Assembly: GCA_046302815.1 (NCBI GenBank)
Contig: JBKCHO010000106.1
Coordinates: 1 to 13,619 of the forward strand
Direction of reading: 5' to 3'
DNA: 13,619 bases
Source of the DNA: JALRAP01 sp046302815
GTDB taxonomy: Bacteria; Bacteroidota; Bacteroidia; AKYH767-A; OLB10
The notes below the pieces were generated by a model, which was given only the letters and a program-made list of their open reading frames with translations, was not told the DNA's origin and did no database searches. The position numbers and the translations under genes are program-made. This document shows, piece after piece, positions 6,374-11,950 of this stretch; within the stretch, counting starts at the first letter, position 1; each line of letters starts with the position of its first letter.

Positions 6374-8026
6374 ATGAAAAAATTCTTACCCCTTCTATTT
6401 TTTACCATTTTATTCGCACCTAAGGCCCATGCCCAGTGTGTTGAAACCCCTGTGGAGCGCGTTTTGCTAATGGGTGACAGTTGGGCGGCCATGATGGGAA
6501 CAGACAACTCTATCAATACGGCTTTCTCTACATGGGGACACACCAACTATAAGTTCTACACGAACGCCATCCTATCGGAAAACGGTACCGAAACGGTCGA
6601 TTTTATACAACAATCGAGATTGGATGAAATACAGACTCAGCTATTGGCTCGTCCCACCATCGATTTTGTGCACATGAGTTTGGGTGGCAATGATGTATTG
6701 GGACAATGGAATAAAAATTGGTCTCAAGCCAAAACCGATTCCCTCTTGGATTCAGTCAGTGCCCGATTGGTGTACATTATGGATTTTATCAAAAGTGTGA
6801 GACCTGATATCAAGATCTTGTGGAGCGGATATGCATACCCCAACTTCGGAGAGATCATCGGTGATTTGGCGCCTTTTCAAAGTCAACACCCGTTTTATCC
6901 TACATGGAACGGCATGGGACAGCCGAACTTCACCCAGATCAATGGGATTCTGAATTATTACAGTTCTGAAATGGCTGCCATTGCCAATGCCGACCCTCAA
7001 ATCGAATTCGTAAACGCCACAGGAATCATCCAACATGTATTTGGTCAGGCAACACCATTGTCTGTTCCTCCCGGTGCTTCCTATCCAGCTTTCTCGGCTC
7101 CCATGCCGCTCGGATATCCGAACTATCCCTCTCCTAAAAACGCTATGAGGAATTATGTCATCTTCAAGGATTGTTTTCACCTCTCTCCTGCCTCATTCGA
7201 GCAATTTGTGAGCTATCACACTCGAAAATATTATCAGAAGGCTTTGATGAATGATCAGGTCATTCTCGCAGCAGGTGGAAGTTCCGATGGTTCCGTTTCG
7301 GCGCAAGGGTCAGTTTCAACCTCCTTAATGGTTGGTAACAGCAGCGGCGACGATTATGCATCCGTTATCACTTTCAACACCACATCCATGCCCGACACGG
7401 GTGTTTCAGCGGCTACCATTTTCCTCAGGCGCGAATCGCTCACAGGCGCAAATCCCATTGGGTCTTCGATGCAACTGACGGTTGTCGGAGGTAACTTCGG
7501 AACATCCGTAAATGTAGAGCCAGCCGACTACCAGGATCCGGGAGATGGATCAGGCAATCCATGTCAATTCGGCACATCTAACACTGACGGCGGATGGATT
7601 CGATTGGAAGTTCCAGCATCTTTGTTGCCTTACATCACCTACACAGCCAACACTCAATTCATGTTGTCTGCACCTGGAGCAACAGGCATGGTTACATTCA
7701 CTGGATCCGCCGATCCCGAATTAGCCCCAGTGTTGAATCTTACCTATGGTCCTCAAACCACATCGATTGCCGAGAATGCAATTGGCTTTGGTTTGGATAT
7801 GGTGACACTTTATCCCAACCCAACTACTGGGCAAATTCGCATCAAAAATCTGGGTGAAACCAACCTCACATCCGTAGAAGTCATGGACATGGCTGGAAGA
7901 ATTGTTTACGCAGCCGATGGTGTTAATGAGACTTTGGATTTATCGGATTTGGTTGCGGGAACTTATTTAGTTCGATTGAATACCGAAGATGGAAACTCGG
8001 TTTTGAAAAGAATACATAAGAACTGA
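6374..8026 (+). CDS. Secreted SGNH/GDSL-type hydrolase with DNRLRE-like module and T9SS tail
   Basis: A 550-residue, three-part protein. Signal peptide MKKFLPLLFFTILFAPKAHAQ. Residues about 28-292 are an SGNH hydrolase fold: block I LMGDSW with nucleophile Ser36, block III LGGND (103-107) with oxyanion-hole Asn106, and block V DCFHLSP with the Asp266-x-x-His269 pair. The substrate is probably an ester (lipid, acetylated sugar or similar) and cannot be specified. Residues about 294-460 read like a beta-sandwich of the DNRLRE/CBM96 type (SLMVGNSSGDDYASVITFNT, AATIFLRRESLTG, WIRLEVPASLLPYI), common in secreted polysaccharide-active or surface proteins. Residues about 472-550 are a type A sorting domain (VTLYPNPTTGQIRI, VMDMAGRIVY, LVAGTYLVRL). 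It has its own promoter and a strong terminator, so it is monocistronic. The catalytic residues are assigned from motif order only. Confidence 0.88.
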   Translation: MKKFLPLLFFTILFAPKAHAQCVETPVERVLLMGDSWAAMMGTDNSINTAFSTWGHTNYKFYTNAILSENGTETVDFIQQSRLDEIQTQLLARPTIDFVHMSLGGNDVLGQWNKNWSQAKTDSLLDSVSARLVYIMDFIKSVRPDIKILWSGYAYPNFGEIIGDLAPFQSQHPFYPTWNGMGQPNFTQINGILNYYSSEMAAIANADPQIEFVNATGIIQHVFGQATPLSVPPGASYPAFSAPMPLGYPNYPSPKNAMRNYVIFKDCFHLSPASFEQFVSYHTRKYYQKALMNDQVILAAGGSSDGSVSAQGSVSTSLMVGNSSGDDYASVITFNTTSMPDTGVSAATIFLRRESLTGANPIGSSMQLTVVGGNFGTSVNVEPADYQDPGDGSGNPCQFGTSNTDGGWIRLEVPASLLPYITYTANTQFMLSAPGATGMVTFTGSADPELAPVLNLTYGPQTTSIAENAIGFGLDMVTLYPNPTTGQIRIKNLGETNLTSVEVMDMAGRIVYAADGVNETLDLSDLVAGTYLVRLNTEDGNSVLKRIHKN

Positions 8027-8046
8027 TCTTATTAAACGAAAACCGG

Positions 8047-8076
8047 AAGAGGCGTTGTACAACGCCTCTTTTTTTT
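8047..8076 (+). terminator. Strong intrinsic terminator
   Basis: A perfect 24-bp palindrome at 8047-8070 (arms AAGAGGCGTTGT and ACAACGCCTCTT) followed by a run of eight T in all (8069-8076). It starts 20 bp after the stop codon of the SGNH gene. It ends only 16 bp before the ATG of the MFS gene. Confidence 0.94.
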
Positions 8077-8092
8077 GAGTGTATCACCTTCG

Positions 8093-9298
8093 ATGATCAA
8101 TAGAACACCAGCCGTAGGGTTTATTTTCATTACCATGGTGATTGACATTGCCGGTTTGGGAATGATTATTCCCGTATTACCTGCACTTATTGGTGAGATG
8201 ACGGGAGAGGGGATAAGTGGAGCCGCCCAATGGGGAGGTTGGCTGATGTTTTCCTATTCGGCAACACAGTTTTTGTTCGCTCCATTGCTGGGTTCATTGA
8301 GCGATCGTTTCGGCAGGCGCCCTATCTTACTGGCATCATTGTTCGGCTTCGCCTTGGATTACTTGTTGATGGCTATGGCTCCAGCTATTTCTTGGCTTTT
8401 TGTGGGACGGATTTTGGCTGGTGTTTTTGGCGCCAGTATCACTACGGCATTTGCCTACATAGCCGATATCAGTACACCCGATAAAAAAGCTGCTAACTTC
8501 GGTATGGTGGGTGCTGCCTTCGGCATCGGTTTCATAGTTGGTCCTGTCATCGGCGGATTGTTAGGCGAATTGGGTCCTCGAATGCCTTTTTATGCATCTG
8601 CTTGCTTGGCACTTGCCAATGCCCTTTATGGGTATTTCATCCTGCCAGAGTCGTTGCCGAAAGATAAAAGGAGGAGGTTTGAGTGGAAGAGGTCCAATCC
8701 ATTGGGTGTATTGCTGCGACTGCGAACGAACCATGTGGTTGTAGGTATGCTCGCAACGGTGTTCTTTTATTATGCCGCCTCTCATGCTGTTCAAACCAAT
8801 TGGACCTACTACACCATATACCGCTTCGAGTGGAGTGAATCCATGGTTGGGTATTCACTCGGTTTGGCCGGTTTGCTGTCGGGAATCGTACAGGGTCTGC
8901 TAATCCGAGTGCTTGTTCCTCGCATTGGTTCGAAGTCTGCAGTATTCATTGGCTTATCAATTTACATCAGCTCCTTTTTACTCTTCTCTATCGCCACTCA
9001 AGGGTGGATGATGTTTGCATTTCTGATTCCCTATTGTTTGGCAGGAATTACTTCGCCATCGGTTCAATCCATTATGTCCAATCATGTGGCAGAAGATGCA
9101 CAAGGGGAGTTGCAAGGCGGTTTTACGGGCGTGGTGAGCTTAACCTCCATCCTCGGTCCTCCATTGATGACAGGATTGTTCCATTTCTTCACCTCTGACA
9201 ATTCCTCATGGCATTGGCCTGCAGCTCCATTTGTTACCGCTTCACTGCTCAGTGCCATTAGTCTGTTTTTTGCTTGGAGGACTTTAAAGGGAAGGTGA
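8093..9298 (+). CDS. TetA-like MFS drug/H+ antiporter family transporter
   Basis: A 401-residue inner-membrane transporter of the 12-helix type. It opens with VIDIAGLGMIIPVLPAL (helix 1, TetA-like), then carries MFS motif A GSLSDRFGRRP (67-77), a motif B-like LFVGRILAG (102-110) and antiporter motif C GIGFIVGPVIGG (144-155). The loop PESLPKDKRRRFEWKRSNPL is the basic central cytoplasmic loop. Overall length and order match the TCR/Tet family, whose known members exchange a drug-metal complex for protons. Many chromosomal relatives have unknown substrates, so tetracycline resistance cannot be claimed. ATG 8093 is chosen over TTG 8075 because the latter lies within the T-tract of the preceding terminator. 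I see no promoter box between that terminator and the ATG. The ABC-F gene follows after 67 bp on the same strand. Confidence 0.88.
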   Translation: MINRTPAVGFIFITMVIDIAGLGMIIPVLPALIGEMTGEGISGAAQWGGWLMFSYSATQFLFAPLLGSLSDRFGRRPILLASLFGFALDYLLMAMAPAISWLFVGRILAGVFGASITTAFAYIADISTPDKKAANFGMVGAAFGIGFIVGPVIGGLLGELGPRMPFYASACLALANALYGYFILPESLPKDKRRRFEWKRSNPLGVLLRLRTNHVVVGMLATVFFYYAASHAVQTNWTYYTIYRFEWSESMVGYSLGLAGLLSGIVQGLLIRVLVPRIGSKSAVFIGLSIYISSFLLFSIATQGWMMFAFLIPYCLAGITSPSVQSIMSNHVAEDAQGELQGGFTGVVSLTSILGPPLMTGLFHFFTSDNSSWHWPAAPFVTASLLSAISLFFAWRTLKGR

Positions 9299-9338
9299 CT
9301 CCTTTTGGGTTGATGGCAACTGATTGAAGCTTTTTCAC

Positions 9339-9346
9339 GACCTTTG
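9339..9346 (+). promoter_or_regulatory. Possible -7 box of the ABC-F gene
   Basis: GACCTTTG, one mismatch from TAnnTTTG, ending 19 bases before the ATG at 9366. This distance fits the short leaders seen in this phylum (compare the box at 6347-6354). No TTG lies at the preferred spacing: candidates at 9310 and 9324 are too far and too near, so this is tentative. Confidence 0.33.
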
Positions 9347-9365
9347 CGCCCCATTTAGAACGATA

Positions 9366-10982
9366 ATGTTATCAGTATCCAACCTTTCCCTCCGCTACGG
9401 TAAACGCGTGCTGTTCGAGGATGTGAACATCCGCTTTGCGCCCGGTAATTGCTACGGTATAATCGGAGCAAACGGGGCCGGCAAATCCACTTTTTTGAAA
9501 ATTCTAGCGGGCACCATCGACCCCACAACCGGTCAGGTTTCTATGACTCCAGGTGAGCGCATGAGTGTCCTTAGTCAGGACCACTTTGCATTTGATGATT
9601 TCCCTGTTATGCAAACCGTATTGATGGGCAACAAGAAACTCTGGGAAGTGATGCAGCAGAAGGATGCCTTGTACGCAAAAGTGGATTTCAGCGACGCAGA
9701 TGGAGATTTGGCGGCTGAGCTGGAATCGAAGTTCGCTGAAATGGACGGATGGAATGCCGAGAGTAATGCAGCGGAATTATTGAGCGGTCTACATGTATCG
9801 GAAGATAAGCACCACATGTTGATGAAGGAGTTGAACGGAAAAGAGAAGGTTAAGGTGTTATTGGCACAAGCCTTGTTCGGTAATCCGGACATCCTGCTTT
9901 TGGATGAGCCTACCAACGAGTTGGATGTGGAGACGGTGACTTGGCTCGAAGAATATCTTGCCGATTTCAATAATACCGTGATTGTAGTTTCACACGACCG
10001 CCATTTTTTGGATGCGGTTTGTACCCATGTCGCCGATATCGACTTTGGAAAAATCAATATTTATACCGGCAATTATTCATTCTGGTATGAGTCGAGTCAG
10101 TTGGCGCTCCGTCAAAGGTCGGAGCAGAACAAAAAGGTTGAGGATAAGAGAAAAGAGTTGCAGGAATTCATCGAACGGTTCAGTGCAAACGCTTCCAAAT
10201 CGCGACAAGCCACAAGCCGAAAGAAGTTACTTGATAAACTGGTGGTGGACGAGATTCAACCATCAAACCGCAAATATCCTGGCATTATTTTCACGGCAGA
10301 GCGAGATTGTGGAGATCAAATTTTGTCGGCAGAAAAGCTCGGCGTAGATGGTGCAGACGGTTTGCCCTTGTTTTCCAATGTCGAGTTCAATCTTGTCAAA
10401 GGCGACAAGGTGGCATTTCTTTCAAAAAACCAACTTGCAGTAACGGCGTTGTTCGAAGTATTAACCGGAAACGCCGTTCCTAAGTCCGGCGAGTACAAAT
10501 GGGGCAGTACTATTACCACTTCCTACCTTCCCAACGACAACAGCTCATTCTTCCATTCGGATGATAATCTGATTGATTGGTTGAGGCAGTTTTCGGCTGA
10601 TAAGAACGAGACATACATTCGAGGCTTTTTAGGTAAGATGCTTTTCTCCGGCGAAGAGACTTTCAAAAAAGCATCCGTTTTGTCGGGTGGCGAAAAGGTT
10701 CGTTGCATGACCTCACGGATGATGCTTACCAATGCGAACTGCCTGATATTGGATGAGCCCACTAATCACTTGGATCTGGAATCGATCACCGCTTTCAACG
10801 ATGCATTGATTGATTGGCGGCATGTGGCGCTATTCACCTCACACGATCATCGGTTTACCCAAACAGTAGCCAATCGGATCATAGAAATAGGTCCGAATGG
10901 GGTTATTGATAAACGAATGACTTACGACGAGTACATTGCTGATGAGCGTGTGCGTGAGCAACGCGCTTCCTTGTACAACTAG
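9366..10982 (+). CDS. ABC-F family ATPase (YbiT/YdiF-type)
   Basis: A 538-residue soluble protein with two ATP-binding domains and no membrane segments, as in ABC-F proteins, which act on the ribosome (translation factors or antibiotic-protection proteins). Domain 1: Walker A GANGAGKST (34-42), Q-loop Q71, signature region ELNGKEKVKVLLAQ (155-168), Walker B ILLLDEPTNELD (176-187), switch His210. The charged linker, about 243-295, contains the basic SANASKSRQATSRKK stretch. Domain 2: the Walker A position reads FLSKNQLAVTALF (351-363) with no GxxGxGKS; signature LSGGEKVR (439-446) and Walker B LILDEPTNHLD (460-470) are intact, His493. As I recall, a degenerate second Walker A occurs in this subfamily, so it is likely inherited. 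ATG 9366 is preferred over TTG 9324 because LSVSNLSLRYG is the normal N-terminus. A housekeeping ribosome role is more likely than resistance. Confidence 0.9.
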   Translation: MLSVSNLSLRYGKRVLFEDVNIRFAPGNCYGIIGANGAGKSTFLKILAGTIDPTTGQVSMTPGERMSVLSQDHFAFDDFPVMQTVLMGNKKLWEVMQQKDALYAKVDFSDADGDLAAELESKFAEMDGWNAESNAAELLSGLHVSEDKHHMLMKELNGKEKVKVLLAQALFGNPDILLLDEPTNELDVETVTWLEEYLADFNNTVIVVSHDRHFLDAVCTHVADIDFGKINIYTGNYSFWYESSQLALRQRSEQNKKVEDKRKELQEFIERFSANASKSRQATSRKKLLDKLVVDEIQPSNRKYPGIIFTAERDCGDQILSAEKLGVDGADGLPLFSNVEFNLVKGDKVAFLSKNQLAVTALFEVLTGNAVPKSGEYKWGSTITTSYLPNDNSSFFHSDDNLIDWLRQFSADKNETYIRGFLGKMLFSGEETFKKASVLSGGEKVRCMTSRMMLTNANCLILDEPTNHLDLESITAFNDALIDWRHVALFTSHDHRFTQTVANRIIEIGPNGVIDKRMTYDEYIADERVREQRASLYN

Positions 10983-10995
10983 CTCGGTAAGAAAA

Positions 10996-11481
10996 TCACT
11001 TTTTAAGTGGCGCTCCAACAGGAATGGCGCAATCGTGGCCAGGCTCTCCGTGAGGAGGGTTCATTCCGGGTGCCGTTACCGACGAGGTTCCTGGAGCAGC
11101 TCCTGGACCTGTTGAAATGGTGACGGGCTTTGCAGAAGGAGCAGGAGTTGCAGGAGTGCTGATGGTAGGAGCTGACAGCGTGGCTGGAGCCGGAGTTGCC
11201 GTTGCTGGAGCCGATTTTCCATCTGCTGGCAATGGTTTTCCAACTTCGATTTCACAACGGTGTCCAGGCTCTCCATGAGGAGGATTAAGCTTTACTTCGG
11301 AGCCTGTGGTCGCAGTCAGTGGAGTAGCAGCTGAGTCGGGCAGCGAAACAGATACACCCACATTGGCGGAATCATTCACAGCTGGCAATGAATCATTGGC
11401 TGGAGTTTCTTCTTGGCTGTTTCCCGAGCAAGAGACAAACAAAATGGAGAGCACAAACAGTGCAGAGATGCTGAATTTCAT
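10996..11481 (-). CDS. Small lipoprotein with two NPPHGEPGHxC motifs
   Basis: A 161-residue protein with a lipoprotein-type signal (MKFSISALFVLSILFVSC, lipidation Cys18; Phe at -3 is not ideal), so probably membrane-anchored in the cell envelope. The rest is low-complexity, rich in Ala, Pro, Thr and Ser, except for two copies of a 19-residue motif: NPPHGEPGHRCEIEVGKPL (66-84) and NPPHGEPGHDCAIPVGAPL (141-159), identical at 15 of 19 positions. The second copy sits almost at the C-terminus. I recall similar motifs in uncharacterised Bacteroidota proteins but know no function. The two His and one Cys per copy could bind a metal or haem; that is a guess. It is 35 bp downstream of the RsbW-like gene on the same strand and converges with the ABC-F gene, whose stop lies 13 bp away. 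No own promoter was seen. Confidence 0.85.
   Translation of the reverse strand: MKFSISALFVLSILFVSCSGNSQEETPANDSLPAVNDSANVGVSVSLPDSAATPLTATTGSEVKLNPPHGEPGHRCEIEVGKPLPADGKSAPATATPAPATLSAPTISTPATPAPSAKPVTISTGPGAAPGTSSVTAPGMNPPHGEPGHDCAIPVGAPLKK
11036..11283 (-). repeat. Direct repeat encoding the duplicated NPPHGEPGHxC motif
   Basis: Two related stretches inside the lipoprotein gene, at about 11036-11067 and 11260-11283 and flanking bases, share the core CCAGGCTCTCC-(G/A)-TGAGGAGG. They encode the two copies of the protein motif. The conservation at DNA level suggests an internal duplication, with the intervening DNA having become Ala/Pro/Thr codons. Confidence 0.7.
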
Positions 11482-11506
11482 GGTTGATTTATTTTAATGG
11501 ATGAAG

Positions 11507-11529
11507 CACGGTTTGTTCACGCAACCGTG
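11507..11529 (-). terminator. Weak hairpin over the stop codon of the RsbW-like gene
   Basis: CACGGTT (11507-11513) and AACCGTG (11523-11529) form a 7-bp stem with a 9-nt loop that spans the TGA of the RsbW-like gene. There is no U-tract downstream on the minus strand. It could be a partial terminator or processing site between this gene and the lipoprotein gene, or chance. Confidence 0.3.
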
Positions 11530-11948
11530 TCGTTGTGCGTCTTGAAATACATTTCTACCACTTTGCCGTTTTCCGAGAAAATAACCTGGTCGGCCAAGTG
11601 CTTCATCAGGAATACACCGCGACCTGTCGGCTTCTCGATGTTTTCTGGAGCGGTAGGGTCGGGGAGGTTGTAGTAATCGAAACCTGGCCCCTCGTCGGCG
11701 ATGGAAAAAAAGATCCGGTCTCCATCTACCTCATAATGGACCTTAACTTTCTTACCAGGGTCGCATTTGTTGCCATGCATGATAGCATTGTTGACGGCTT
11801 CAGTTACAGCGACCAGGATGTTTCCGTAGGAGTCCTCATGAATTTCGAACTCCGACTTCATGTCATCAATTACCTTTTCAATGATATTGATGCTGTGTGG
11901 TTCGGAGACGATCTCCAATGTGTTGGAAAACTTGGTGGAACTGGACAT
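11517..11948 (-). CDS. RsbW/SpoIIAB-like ATP-binding protein (GHKL fold)
   Basis: A 143-residue cytoplasmic protein of the HATPase_c_2 type. The N-box is TEAVNNAIMHGN (49-60; Glu50, Asn54 and His58 stand out), the G1 box is DEGPGFD (85-91) and the G2 box is GRGVFLMK (109-116). Proteins of this build in other phyla are anti-sigma-factor serine kinases (RsbW, SpoIIAB) that phosphorylate a STAS-domain antagonist. In Bacteroidota, stand-alone members like this have no proven partner, and no STAS or sigma gene is visible here. The start codon (ATG, 11946-11948) lies 2 bp after the stop of the DUF4175-type gene, so the two are almost certainly co-transcribed. I recall this gene pair as commonly conserved in the phylum. 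Kinase activity is inferred from fold, not shown. Confidence 0.88.
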   Translation of the reverse strand: MSSSTKFSNTLEIVSEPHSINIIEKVIDDMKSEFEIHEDSYGNILVAVTEAVNNAIMHGNKCDPGKKVKVHYEVDGDRIFFSIADEGPGFDYYNLPDPTAPENIEKPTGRGVFLMKHLADQVIFSENGKVVEMYFKTHNDTVA

Positions 11949-11950
11949 AC

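Noticed and set aside
6752..7180. Minus-strand open frame of 142 codons
   Set aside because: It lies wholly within the SGNH hydrolase gene, opposite strand, with no recognisable motif.
9575..10057. Minus-strand open frame of 160 codons
   Set aside because: It is antisense to the first ATP-binding domain of the ABC-F gene and has a Ser-rich, unstructured product.
8093..10982. An acquired antibiotic-resistance island (TetA-like transporter plus ABC-F)
   Set aside because: No transposase, integrase or flanking repeat is seen, composition looks like the neighbours, and both families have many chromosomal members without resistance roles.
10998..11009. Terminator CACTT-TTT-AAGTG between the convergent ABC-F and lipoprotein genes
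   Set aside because: The stem is only 5 bp and lies in the end of the lipoprotein coding sequence; too weak to call.
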